From positions 1-64,000 of the forward strand of contig JAPKAD010000010.1 of the NCBI GenBank assembly GCA_028825445.1: a stretch of 64,000 nt of DNA, read 5' to 3'. The notes beneath the pieces are model-generated. The model did not search any database and was not told the origin of the DNA. It saw nothing but the letters and a program-made list of their open reading frames with translations. The stretch is from Octadecabacter sp. Lineage in GTDB: Bacteria > Pseudomonadota > Alphaproteobacteria > Rhodobacterales > Rhodobacteraceae. The position numbers and the translations under genes are program-made. The stretch's first letter is position 1; every line of letters begins with the position of its first letter. Shown here in pieces: positions 1 through 10,465 of this stretch.

Positions 1-1254
1 CGCAGCCTGTTAAACGCTTTGGGGGCACTGGACGGGGCGCGGATTACCGACCACGGCCGCGCATTGGCTCAACTGCCGCTGCATCCGCGTTTGGGGCATA
101 TGTTGATAGCGGGCGGCAAACCAGCGGCAGGAATGGCAGCATTACTGTCAGAACGCGATATTTTGAAAGGCGCACCAACAGATTTATTATTGCGCATCAG
201 AGCTTTGGCTGGTGAGCGCGGCAGCTATCCTGTACAGCAAGGTACGCTGGCTCGCGTCAAACAAGAGGCTAAACGGCTGGCAAAACTAGCGCCGCAGCGT
301 CTTGAACAAACGAGCGGAACTTATGCAGCCATGGCTTATCCTGATCGCATTGCACTGCGACGTTCCGGCGATGATCCACGTTACCTACTGTCTGGAGGGA
401 AAGGTGCCGTCATGGACGCCGCAGATCCCCTTGCAGGGGAAAGATTTTTGGTCGTCACAGACACCGACGGCAACCAGCGAGAGGCAAAAATCCGTACCGC
501 TTTGATGATAACCGAGGCGAGCATGCGCGACGTGATGGGAGATAAATTAACTGTAATAAAAATGTGTTCGTGGTCCAAACGCTGCGGCAAAGTGCTGGCG
601 AGAACGCAAGAACAACTTGGCGCAGTGGTGCTGTCGGATGTGTCGTGGATGGATGCGCCAAAAGACGCTGTTGCGCGCGCCATGCTCGACGGGGTGCGCG
701 CACTGGGTTTCAAATTCACCGTTGCAACTGATCGGTTTCGCGCCCGTGTTGAACTGGTGCGCGCCATTGATCCAGACTTACCCGACCTGTCAGATGCAAC
801 CCTCATGGACACTATTAACGAATGGCTTTTGCCTTATCTGCAAAACGTACAGACGACAGCACAATGGAAATCTCACGATACATTGCAAGCCTTGCGCGCG
901 ATTTTAACGTGGGACCAGATGCAGCGCGTCGATAATGAGGCACCAGCACAATTCACAACACCGCTGGGCCGTCATACGCCTATTGATTACAGCGGCGAAG
1001 TACCAAAAATTACGCTGCGTCTGCAAGAAATGTTTGGCACCACCTGCCACCCGACCGTCGCAGGCCGCCCCCTGCGCGTAACGTTCCTGTCACCAGGTCA
1101 AAAACCAATCCAAACGACCATGGATGTCCCCGGCTTTTGGGCCACATCGTATAAAGATGTGCGCAAGGATATGCGTGGGCGCTACCCGCGCCACCCATGG
1201 CCAGAAGACCCTACACAAGCCAACCCAACCTTGCGTGTCAAACCCCACAAATAA
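1..1254 (+). CDS. hrpB: ATP-dependent helicase HrpB, C-terminal part (5' end outside window)
   Basis: Frame open from base 1. Translation GALDGARITDHGRALAQLPLHPRLGHML and C-terminal FWATSYKDVRKDMRGRYPRHPWPEDP are typical of HrpB. Confidence 0.93.
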   Translation, partial: RSLLNALGALDGARITDHGRALAQLPLHPRLGHMLIAGGKPAAGMAALLSERDILKGAPTDLLLRIRALAGERGSYPVQQGTLARVKQEAKRLAKLAPQRLEQTSGTYAAMAYPDRIALRRSGDDPRYLLSGGKGAVMDAADPLAGERFLVVTDTDGNQREAKIRTALMITEASMRDVMGDKLTVIKMCSWSKRCGKVLARTQEQLGAVVLSDVSWMDAPKDAVARAMLDGVRALGFKFTVATDRFRARVELVRAIDPDLPDLSDATLMDTINEWLLPYLQNVQTTAQWKSHDTLQALRAILTWDQMQRVDNEAPAQFTTPLGRHTPIDYSGEVPKITLRLQEMFGTTCHPTVAGRPLRVTFLSPGQKPIQTTMDVPGFWATSYKDVRKDMRGRYPRHPWPEDPTQANPTLRVKPHK

Positions 1255-1377
1255 CAGCTTCTACTACTTTTTGTTTTTCAAATTTCTCCTAAGACTGCAG
1301 GGCAAAGTAGAGCCCCTCTAGGGGCGCCCCAGGTTTCGCAAATCAGTTAATCCCACCATGGGCCCATGTTGATCCTT

Positions 1378-2690
1378 AGAACTCTCCAGCCGCAAAAAAA
1401 CCATATCTTGCGAAGAAATCCCACTGTGCATGGATCAAATCTATCGTGACGCGTGCGATGAGCACGGTATCTATAAATTTAAATGCTGAAGCCAACGCGG
1501 GCAAACCATGCCCTGCAGCAGCTGCGGCACTCACCACATGGTGTAGGGCTGGCAATGCAATGTCATCGAGCAACATAGACCGGATAATGCAACCTGCTCG
1601 TCAAGCTTCGACGGTACCGGCATGAACAATAAACTACGAAATTCAGAGATGTAGTCGCAAGGATCCGAAATCATTGAGCGTTGTACACGCTACGACCCAC
1701 CAACAAGGCGGGTTCGAGATCAACGTCACTTAGCTCCAATTCGCCATGCAGCGTATCATAAATATTTGGACCAACTGCGCGCTTACTCTTCGAACGACAA
1801 TGCATGCACAGCAATAGAAAATTCAATAGCACTTGCGAAATGGCCCATGCGAATGGCTTAGATTGCGGTTCAACGAATGGTGCCATTTTTCCAGCCTCAT
1901 CAAGGATCATATCATCAACAGCGCGGCCAGTCTCTACGTCAAACGCTTACAAAACCTTGCCTGTGATTTTCACCAGATGACTTTCAAGCGCACCCTTTTT
2001 CCACGGATCAAACATCACACCAATATTTCTCAGCAATTGAACACGCCCACAGTGCATTAACACTTTCACCTCAGCAGTGAGATGAATATCGGAATATCCA
2101 ATGCGGTGTGCACGGTTTCTACGTAATGCCCTACCCAGCCAGGGCCAAGGTGATCGGTACACGAGGCATTATTGAATTTGACCGCAATGGCTTCGATAAA
2201 TTCACGTTTCGCGTGCCACCCAGCGAGACTACCACCAACCATGAAAGACGGGTCCTGCACCACACAATGTCCTTGGTGCTTCAAACAGTATCGCAAAAAT
2301 CAGAATTTCCTGATTCGATAGTCGTATCGCTCTTGGCAAGCAGCGGGATCAACGTTTTGATTGTCGCATGAACAGGTTTACCAGACGGCACCATTATAAT
2401 GATCGCACGCAGGGAAGCGCATGGCATCCAGCGCAGTGGGTTTGACGAGCATGGTAACTGCCAGACCGGTGGCTGCCCAGACACATAGACGTGGCCAATG
2501 CGCAATTCATTGTTCAAATAATCAATTAGCGCCTGCGTTTAGGCAAGCCAGATGGCGCGCGTCGTACCATGTCGAATGTAGTTCTCACCAAAGCCTAGCA
2601 CGGCGATATCAGCTTGACGCGAATGCGGCACGTTCACGTGGGACTAAGCCATTGAAGTGGTTACCGTTATGGGACCCAAGCTACTAATAA
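1378..2690 (-). pseudogene. gnd: Decayed 6-phosphogluconate dehydrogenase (decarboxylating)
   Basis: Minus-strand fragments in several frames match 6PGDH in order: AIIIMVPSGKPVHATIKTLIPLLAKSDTTIESGNSDFCDT; DPSFMVGGSLAGWHAKREFIEAIAVKF...GPGWVGHYVETVHTALD; ILDEAGK; LEPALLVGRSVYNAQ; ALHHVVSAAAAAGHGLPALASAFKFIDTV...LIHAQWDFFARYGF..GEF. Frameshifts and stops separate them. Confidence 0.85.
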
Positions 2691-3228
2691 AACCACATTT
2701 ATTTTAATTTAAGTTTGACGATCTGGCCCAACAACGCGTCAGATTGGTTGGTGAAGCATACGCCAGCTCTTGAATTGTCGCCAAGGATTAACAACGCAAA
2801 TCTAGACATGTGCAGATGACACCCACGCGTGGGCTTGTCGTTTCAGAAAGCATCAGGGTGTTCCATCTGATAAATGGACTCCGCGTGAACAGCAAAAGAT
2901 AAAGCGCAAGCCGATAAAATGCATACAATGGTCGTGACAGAGGAGAAGGATGAACTGTGATGTCTGAGTTGATATCAATTATATTACTCAGGCTAATTTG
3001 TTGTAGCTTGGACAATATTGTTGTTTTAAGATATAATAATAGGTATCGTCATTATTTGGATCCCGTTAAAATAAAGTTTCAAAAGATATTAAAAAATATT
3101 ATTGCTACTTTTGTTCTATATACAATCCAAATTTAGGATTTACGCCTCTCGGTAAGTTTACTGCCGATTCTAGCACCCATTGGGTGAGGTTCAGTCGCTT
3201 AACCGCACTGGTCTCAAATCCATTTGAT

Positions 3229-4134
3229 TTATCGACCTAAACAATACCGCAACACAGCCTTTTGCGCATGCATACGGTTTTCAGCTTCATCCCAGATGAC
3301 AGACCGTGGACCGTCCATGACTTCGGATGTGGCTTCGTCGTCGCGATGCGCAGGCAGGCAATGCATGAAAAGCGCGTTAGGCTTTGCCTTGGACATTAAA
3401 TCGGCGTTGACCTGATAACTGCGCAACTGGTTGTGACGCCGTTCGCGGGCAGATTGCGGGTCATGCATCGACACCCATGTGTCCGTTACTACAAGATCCG
3501 CGCCCTGCACGGCAATGTTGGGATTGCGTTCGGTACTGTAGAGCCCGTGAAGTGCGGCCTCGGGTTGTAGGGTTTCGGGGCCTGTAAACACCAGATCAAA
3601 GTCAAACTGTTTGGCTGCGTGCGCGAAGGACGCAAAGACGTTGTTGCCATCACCAGACCAGACGACTTTTTTGCCTTTTATCGGCCCTGAGTGTTCTTCA
3701 AACGTCAGGATATCTGCCATGATCTGACATGGATGCGTACGATCGGTCAGACCATTGATAACAGGGACCGATGCATATTCTGCCATTTCAAGTAGGGTCT
3801 GTTCTTCGAATGTGCGGATCATGATTAGATCCACGTAACGGGATAATACGCGTGCAGTATCAGCGATAGTTTCCCCATGGCCAAGCTGCATGTCTTTGCC
3901 CGACAGCACCATCGTTTCACCACCCATCTGGCGCACACCAACATCAAAACTGATGCGCGTGCGGGTGCTTGGTTTTTCAAAGATTAACGCAACCATATTA
4001 TTGGCCAGCGGTTGATCTGCATCCAGCGTACCTTTGGGCAAGCCCGCACGAGCTGTTTTCATCGACGCAGCAGTATCAATGATACCTCGCAAATCGGTGG
4101 GAGATGTGGTGTGGATATCGAGAAAATGGACCAT
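3229..4134 (-). CDS. argF: Ornithine carbamoyltransferase
   Basis: [21 protein letters not shown] and [40 protein letters not shown] motifs. Likely start MVHFLDI rather than the ORF's first Met. Confidence 0.97.
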   Translation of the reverse strand: MVHFLDIHTTSPTDLRGIIDTAASMKTARAGLPKGTLDADQPLANNMVALIFEKPSTRTRISFDVGVRQMGGETMVLSGKDMQLGHGETIADTARVLSRYVDLIMIRTFEEQTLLEMAEYASVPVINGLTDRTHPCQIMADILTFEEHSGPIKGKKVVWSGDGNNVFASFAHAAKQFDFDLVFTGPETLQPEAALHGLYSTERNPNIAVQGADLVVTDTWVSMHDPQSARERRHNQLRSYQVNADLMSKAKPNALFMHCLPAHRDDEATSEVMDGPRSVIWDEAENRMHAQKAVLRYCLGR

Positions 4135-4214
4135 GAGGTATCTCTTATTGTTGCGCAAGGATGGAGGGTTACCCCCCAGAGATGTTTTTAAAATTAAAAA
4201 TAGTGAAGAAAAAC

Positions 4215-5396
4215 TTAAAAAGTGAGGGCAACTTGGGTCGCTGCTTTTTCAAGGCGTATGACAGCTTCGTCGATTTCGTTGTCTGAAATATTAAGTGGTG
4301 GGATCAGCCGGATGACGTTGTCAGCGGCAGGAACTGTGAGCAAATTTTTAGCGTAGCCTGCCTGCACGATATCCGTATTGGTCGCTTTGCATTTCAGACC
4401 GAGCATCAATCCGCTACCGCGCACGCTATCAAACACCATAGGGTTTCCTATCACAAGACTTTCGAGCTTCTGGCGCAGCAGGTCTGCCTTACGGTTCACG
4501 TCGTCGATAAAGGCAGATTCAGAAACTATTTCCATCACTTTGCAGCCCACTGCACAAGCCAACGGGTTCCCACCATAGGTCGAACCGTGGGTACCCGCGG
4601 TCATGCCAGACGCTGCGTTTTGCGTTGCTAGAACTGCGCCAAGTGGAAAGCCACCGCCAATGCCTTTGGCGACCATCATGATGTCAGGCGTAATACCTGA
4701 CCATTCATGAGCGAACAATTTGCCCGTACGGGCCACACCACATTGCACTTCATCTAGAATCATCAAAATACCATGTTCATCACAAAGATCGCGCATACCC
4801 TTGAGACATGCGTCAGACAACGCGCGAATACCGCCTTCACCCTGTACAGGTTCGACCATTATTGCTCCAACTGTTGCGGATTTGACGGCCTCGGCTAGCG
4901 CGTCGTGATCGTCAAACGGCAAATGAACAAATCCGGGCAGTAACGGACCGAAGCCTTTGGTCATTTTTTCGGACCCTGCAGCAGCTATCCCAGCGGCTGA
5001 GCGCCCATGAAATGACCCCTCAAAAGTAATGATATCCGTGCGATCGGGCGCACCTTTGTCGTAGTGATATTTACGGGCCATTTTGACTGCTAGCTCGCAA
5101 GCTTCAGTCCCAGAATTGCTGAAAAATACTGTGTCAGAAAAGGTATGTTCAACCAATAGATCAGCAAGCTTTTGCTGTGGTTCGATGTGGTACAGATTAG
5201 ACACATGCCATAATTTATTAGCCTGCTCCATCAGCGCCACAACTAGTTCAGGGTGCGCATGTCCCAGCACGTTCACCGCGATACCAGCCCCAAAATCCAA
5301 GAAACGTCGCCCGTCTGCTTCCACCAGCCACGAGCCTGACCCACTAACAAACGTCAGCGGTGCACGGTTATAAATTGGAAGGATAGACGTGATCAT
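4215..5396 (-). CDS. argD: Acetylornithine/succinyldiaminopimelate aminotransferase family
   Basis: Class III aminotransferase: [73 protein letters not shown]. Directly upstream of argF. Confidence 0.96.
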   Translation of the reverse strand: MITSILPIYNRAPLTFVSGSGSWLVEADGRRFLDFGAGIAVNVLGHAHPELVVALMEQANKLWHVSNLYHIEPQQKLADLLVEHTFSDTVFFSNSGTEACELAVKMARKYHYDKGAPDRTDIITFEGSFHGRSAAGIAAAGSEKMTKGFGPLLPGFVHLPFDDHDALAEAVKSATVGAIMVEPVQGEGGIRALSDACLKGMRDLCDEHGILMILDEVQCGVARTGKLFAHEWSGITPDIMMVAKGIGGGFPLGAVLATQNAASGMTAGTHGSTYGGNPLACAVGCKVMEIVSESAFIDDVNRKADLLRQKLESLVIGNPMVFDSVRGSGLMLGLKCKATNTDIVQAGYAKNLLTVPAADNVIRLIPPLNISDNEIDEAVIRLEKAATQVALTF

Positions 5397-6048
5397 TGCG
5401 ATCTTCCTTTTCAAATCAGTCCCCTAGCTTGATTAGTGGGGCCCATAAATCAACGTAATTGGAGGATTAGGCAAGTTTTAGACGGCAGTCTGCACAACAA
5501 ATGACAAAAATCAGCGTCGACGTCGGGAGACTGCAAGGGCCAAAAACATAATCATAATGTTTTGTAGGGCAATTTAGTTTGTTATAGCAAGAGGCGAAAG
5601 TACCAAAGATTATGTCGCCAATGTGACGACTAATGGTGGACGCTGCTGTTCTAATACGGGGTGCAGAGGCGGCCAGCCGCCTGTGTGTTAATTGCTGCCA
5701 GCATAGACAAAAATCGTGTCTTCAGCGCAGAATACCACTTTCATGACAAGCTATCTACAGCTACTTTAACTTCCAAAATCAAAAGGGGCTACCACTTTTG
5801 TCACTACCAAAATCATGTTTAATTGAACTTTCTATAGTGACCACATATTGTGGTACCTCAAACTTCGCGACTGAATTGGCACCAGCAATCACATCGAATA
5901 CCAAATTTCGCGTTGTTAGTTATGGTTTATTGGGTTGCCCTACAAAGGCAATTTCGGTTTTATTACAGCGTAACGCTACGATAATCTATTTCAACATTTA
6001 GCGCAAAACAGCGTTTTTTAACAAAAATACATATCTTGATCCGGCATC

Positions 6049-6954
6049 TTGTCCGTGGCAATAACCTTAATGGCCCGCCCCCAAGCCCCTTTGACAGCCG
6101 TTGCGCTAATGATCACCGCAACGTTATTTATCGCGGGAACAATGCTTGCTGCAAAGTCTTTAGGGACTGAAATCCTTGGAGCATCAATGCATCCACTACA
6201 AATTACTCAAGGGCGATTTTTATTTGCCTTCATAGGATTTATTGCAGCGAGCTCAGTTTTACGCCCAAAAATTCGTAACCCCAATATTATATTTCACCTG
6301 TTACGCACCGTTTATGGCGCAACGGGTGTGACGCTGATGTTTGCCGCTGTTGCATTCATCCCGATGTCTGACGCCACAGCAATTAGTTTTCTGAACCCTG
6401 TGTTTGGGATGATTTTGGCAATTCCGTTTCTGGGCGAAAAAATTGGACGCTGGCGCTGGCTTGCCGCAGGAATGGCGTTCATTGGGGCGTTGATCTTGCT
6501 ACGGCCAGGACCGGATACATTTCAGGTTGCCGCATTACTCGCACTTGGGGCAGCGATGGCAATGGGGTTTGAGCTGGTATTTATCAAGAGGCTCGCAGAT
6601 CGCGAACCACCGCTACAAATACTGCTGATCAACAACGCAATAGGCTGTGCGTTGTTGAGTGTGGCGGTAATTCCGTTCTGGGCTCCACCAACTTTGGTCC
6701 AGTGGAGCGTCTTACTGGCGCTAGGGCTAATGATGGCAGGTGCGCAGACCTGTTTTATCAATGCAATGGCGCGGGCGGATGCATCATATGTGACACCGTT
6801 CAGCTACATAACGCTGATCTTTGCAAGCCTATATGACTGGGCAATATTTGCGCAAATCCCTGACTGGATTAGTGTACTGGGGGCGGCGATCATCATATCG
6901 GGTGCTGCATTGCTCGCTTGGCGTGAGGCAGTAAACCTCCGCCAGATAAGCTAA
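6049..6954 (+). CDS. EamA/DMT-family transporter
   Basis: About 10 hydrophobic segments. EamA-like SFLNPVFGMILAIPFLGEKIGRWRWLAAGMAFIGALILLRPG. Confidence 0.9.
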   Translation: MSVAITLMARPQAPLTAVALMITATLFIAGTMLAAKSLGTEILGASMHPLQITQGRFLFAFIGFIAASSVLRPKIRNPNIIFHLLRTVYGATGVTLMFAAVAFIPMSDATAISFLNPVFGMILAIPFLGEKIGRWRWLAAGMAFIGALILLRPGPDTFQVAALLALGAAMAMGFELVFIKRLADREPPLQILLINNAIGCALLSVAVIPFWAPPTLVQWSVLLALGLMMAGAQTCFINAMARADASYVTPFSYITLIFASLYDWAIFAQIPDWISVLGAAIIISGAALLAWREAVNLRQIS

Positions 6955-6980
6955 ACTTATATCAGAATTGAGGGTCGGGT

Positions 6981-7811
6981 TTAAGCCTTCATCCGATAAC
7001 CAATTTTGAGCCAATACCAAACCAACATTAGGATAGCCGCTGCGCTACAAAGCACAACTGTAAGGCCAAGCCACGGGGTGCTGTCACTTATGCCGAGCGT
7101 ACCAAACCGAACACCATCAATGATATAGAAAAACGGGTTCCAATGGCACAGTGTTTGTAAAAACTTTGGTAGTGATTCGATCGAGTAGAATGTGCCTGAC
7201 AAAAACGCAAGTGGAGTGACAAGGAAGTTACTAATTGCACTTAACTGGTCAAATTTATTGGCAAAAACAGCCGCCACCATGCCAAGTGCACCCATCATGA
7301 TCGACCCAAGAACAACAAACGTCAGCGCCCAGACGGGATGGGTCACAGGCATGCCGATCAGCCAAACAGCGCCAATGGTAATGACCACCGCAACAATCAT
7401 GCCACGTGCAACAGCGCCTGCGATATATCCTACTAAAAGTTCCAACGCTGACAGTGGTGGCATCAAGGTATCAACGATATTTCCACCCACCTTAGCGGAT
7501 GCTATAGACGACGACGTGTTTGCAAACGCATTCTGGATCACTGTCATCGTTAAAATCCCTGGCGCGAGGAATTCCATAAAAGGCACACCCATCACATCAC
7601 CGCGCAGCGGGCCAATGGCAATCGTAAAGATCAGTAGGAACAGCCCAGCATTCACTAACGGCCCCATAATAGTCTGCGACCAGACGTTCATGAACCGCAA
7701 AACTTCACGCCGCGCGAGGGTCCAAGTCCCCAACCAATTCACCACTCCAAAACGACGCACGCCCATGTCATTTGCTAAACCTGCAGCCAAATCTGTCTTG
7801 TTCTTGTGCAT
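6981..7811 (-). CDS. ABC-2 type transporter permease
   Basis: ABC-2 permease-like: EFLAPGILTMTVIQNAFANTSSSIASAKVGGNIVDTLMPPLSALELLVGYIAGAVARG. Likely start MHKNKTD; the ORF extends upstream to 7895. Confidence 0.88.
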   Translation of the reverse strand: MHKNKTDLAAGLANDMGVRRFGVVNWLGTWTLARREVLRFMNVWSQTIMGPLVNAGLFLLIFTIAIGPLRGDVMGVPFMEFLAPGILTMTVIQNAFANTSSSIASAKVGGNIVDTLMPPLSALELLVGYIAGAVARGMIVAVVITIGAVWLIGMPVTHPVWALTFVVLGSIMMGALGMVAAVFANKFDQLSAISNFLVTPLAFLSGTFYSIESLPKFLQTLCHWNPFFYIIDGVRFGTLGISDSTPWLGLTVVLCSAAAILMLVWYWLKIGYRMKA

Positions 7812-7945
7812 CGGTGATTCCTTTTTGGTGCGGGGGTGGTTGTATCCGCCGCTAGGGTGCTTAGAATAGGGCATTGAACTATTTCTCAACCCCATACTTT
7901 AAATGGGGAGCATACCCAACCTCTGGCTAAATAAGTGGAACTGAT

Positions 7946-8542
7946 ATGTCCTGGACCGACGAACGCGTAGACGTGTTAAAAAAAATGTGGGGGGAGGGTC
8001 AGTCCGCCAGCCAGATCGCCAAAGAGCTGGGTGGCGTCACCCGGAACGCGGTCATTGGCAAAGTCCACCGTTTAGGGCTTAGCAACCGTGCGGGGCCTGG
8101 CAGCGCTAGCAAGCCCGTAACTCCCAAGATAGACGCCAAGCCAAAGACACCCGCCAAGCCAAAGGCACCGCCTAAAGTGGCCTCAACCGAGATTGCCGAG
8201 ATTCAGGAACCTCGCACTGAATCAGCATCTCCAGCACCCCAACCCAAAGTACCACATGCGCGCCGCCAAATTATTCCGGCCGGGCAGCCTTTGCCACCAC
8301 AACCATCAGCGAATGAAATCAGCCCCGAGGCTCTGCGTAAAGTTAACGAAGTAGAAAAAACTGCTAAAAAAATAAGCTTAATGGAATTGACTGAAAAGAC
8401 TTGCAAGTGGCCTGTTGGTGATCCGGCCACAGAGCAATTTTGGTTCTGTGGCTTGGCTGTAAAGCAAGGCAAACCCTATTGCGAAGCCCATGTTAGCGTA
8501 GCATTCCAGCCCATGTCATCGCGCCGCGACCGCCGCCGTTAA
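7946..8542 (+). CDS. gcrA: GcrA family cell cycle regulator
   Basis: N-terminal SWTDERVDVLKKMWGEGQSASQIAKELGGVTRNAVIGKVHRLGLSNR and C-terminal TCKWPVGDPATEQFWFCG...YCEAH. Confidence 0.97.
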   Translation: MSWTDERVDVLKKMWGEGQSASQIAKELGGVTRNAVIGKVHRLGLSNRAGPGSASKPVTPKIDAKPKTPAKPKAPPKVASTEIAEIQEPRTESASPAPQPKVPHARRQIIPAGQPLPPQPSANEISPEALRKVNEVEKTAKKISLMELTEKTCKWPVGDPATEQFWFCGLAVKQGKPYCEAHVSVAFQPMSSRRDRRR

Positions 8543-8564
8543 GGTGAAAAAAGATTTAAGCTTC

Positions 8565-8596
8565 AAAAGGCCCGTCAAAAATGTCGGGCCTTTTTA
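8565..8596 (+). terminator. Rho-independent terminator after gcrA
   Basis: AAAAGGCCCG / CGGGCCTTTT inverted repeat followed by T residues, just downstream of the gcrA stop. Confidence 0.85.
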
Positions 8597-9380
8597 GTTT
8601 TCGGGTTATGGCATTATGTCAAAACTGAAACCCTAGGTACTCGAAAAATTTCCATCATAAATCCGGTAATAAATACTTAAACTTTAAGCATAATATTTTA
8701 CAATATTAGCATATGTATTTGCACATGTGCTAAAAAAGACTAACTAGACCTTTTTGACACCCTAAAAGTTTACCGGCCTTAGTATGAAAAATTACCACTC
8801 ATGAAATACTGGTTTTCAAGAAAACGTCGCTATATCGCAGGGATATAAAGGAAAAAATTCATGCTAATAAATCGCAGATACATAAATACTTCTAGGGCCA
8901 TTTAAACAACTACTGATAGCTTTGCAGTCAATAGTAAAACGACATTCAGTATTGGATAAAGCAAGCTATGATTGTGGCAATAGTTGTCCTATTCACAAAA
9001 TAATATTGTTAAAGAATATTATTTTCTAGCTTTGAATATAGCAAAACTTCTGAAAAATCAAAAGTGTATTGGGTGATTAATTCTACTCCCGAGGACCTGT
9101 GTCAGGTGTACCTGTTCTTGATTAATTTTTTATATGCCAATGCGAATTGGCAGAAAAATTTAGACTGCATAAGGTATCTTAATGGCAGATTGATTGTGGT
9201 ACGAAACGGACATGATACTTTCTATTAACATTCTCATTCGATCCGATTCATAATAAGTGGATATATTTAATACAAATTTTGCGTAACAAATTACAGCGTG
9301 ATTAAGAGGCTACATTTGTTATTTCAAGCCACTAACCTTGGCACATAATATCACAAACTACACGGGGTATTTACAGCCCA

Positions 9381-10292
9381 TTAATGAACTGGCTTAATAA
9401 ATGTACCATTTCGGAGTTCTTTGATCGCTTTTTTTAATTCATCCTGCGTGTTCATCACTATGGGGCCATGCCAAGCTACGGGTTCTTCGATCGGCGCACC
9501 TGAAATGAGCAAGAAGCGCGCACCATTCGGTCCTGCCTGCACAGTTACTTCGTCGCCAGTTCCAAATCGAATCAAGGTGCGATCGCCAGACAGATCACGA
9601 ATGTTAACTTCTTTACCCATGACTTCCTTTTCCAACAGCACGCCAGATGGAGGGCTGGCGTCGGCGAAGGCCGCAGCCCCGTCGAACACATAAGCAAATG
9701 CACGACGGTAGGTGTCAATTTGGAACGTTTTGCAAACCCCTGCTGGCACAGTCACATCAAGATATTGCGGATCAGCAGCTATGCCATCTACAGGACCACG
9801 TTTACCCCAGAATTCGCCTGTAATGACCCTCACTAACGTGCCGTCATCATCTATAACTTCTGGAATTTCACGCGCATTCACATCCTGATAGCGCGGATCA
9901 GTCATCTTTTGTGCTGACGGCAGATTGCCCCACAATTGAAAACCATGCATTTGGCCGGCAGCGTTACCACACGGCATTTCTTGGTGCATGATGCCCGATC
10001 CGGCAGTCATCCATTGCACATCACCGGCACCTAAGGTCCCTGAATTTCCAAGGCTATCTCCATGTTCGACCGTACCGTTCAAAACATAAGTGATAGTTTC
10101 AATACCGCGATGAGGGTGCCACGGAAAACCCTTTTCAAAGTGAGCCGGATTCTCGTTACGAAAATCATCAAACAAAAGAAAAGGGTCCAACTCAGACGGG
10201 TCCTGAAAGCCAAATGCGCGATGCAAATGCACACCAGCACCTTCCATGGCTTTAACAGCGCGGCGAGTTTCAAGTACAGGACGGATTGACAT
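9381..10292 (-). CDS. Pirin family protein
   Basis: DPFLLFDDFRNENPAHFEKGFPWHPHRGIETITYVLNGTVEHGDSLGNSGTLGAGDVQWMTAGSGIMHQEMP. Confidence 0.95.
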   Translation of the reverse strand: MSIRPVLETRRAVKAMEGAGVHLHRAFGFQDPSELDPFLLFDDFRNENPAHFEKGFPWHPHRGIETITYVLNGTVEHGDSLGNSGTLGAGDVQWMTAGSGIMHQEMPCGNAAGQMHGFQLWGNLPSAQKMTDPRYQDVNAREIPEVIDDDGTLVRVITGEFWGKRGPVDGIAADPQYLDVTVPAGVCKTFQIDTYRRAFAYVFDGAAAFADASPPSGVLLEKEVMGKEVNIRDLSGDRTLIRFGTGDEVTVQAGPNGARFLLISGAPIEEPVAWHGPIVMNTQDELKKAIKELRNGTFIKPVH

Positions 10293-10465
10293 AGTTGTCT
10301 CCTACAAATGCAATGATTAATTGTAGGATAGCGCGAAAGCGCATTCAATCTCCAACTTACCACCAATAGTGTGCGTAAATGCACAGAATGTGCAGTGGCT
10401 ACTTTACTGTTCACCAAATGAAAATTTCTCTTTCTCCAAAGTTACAAAAACGCTAGATCAGCCCC

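Noticed and set aside
381-812. Antisense ORFs inside hrpB, and similar ORFs antisense to carB, aspS, tamB, rimO and others
   Set aside because: They overlap well-supported genes on the other strand and have low-complexity or unrecognisable translations. Expected by-products of codon bias.
5665-5682. Short GC inverted repeat AGGCGGCCAGCCGCCT upstream of argD
   Set aside because: Only a 7-bp stem with a tiny loop and no T-tract or context; not enough for a terminator or operator call.
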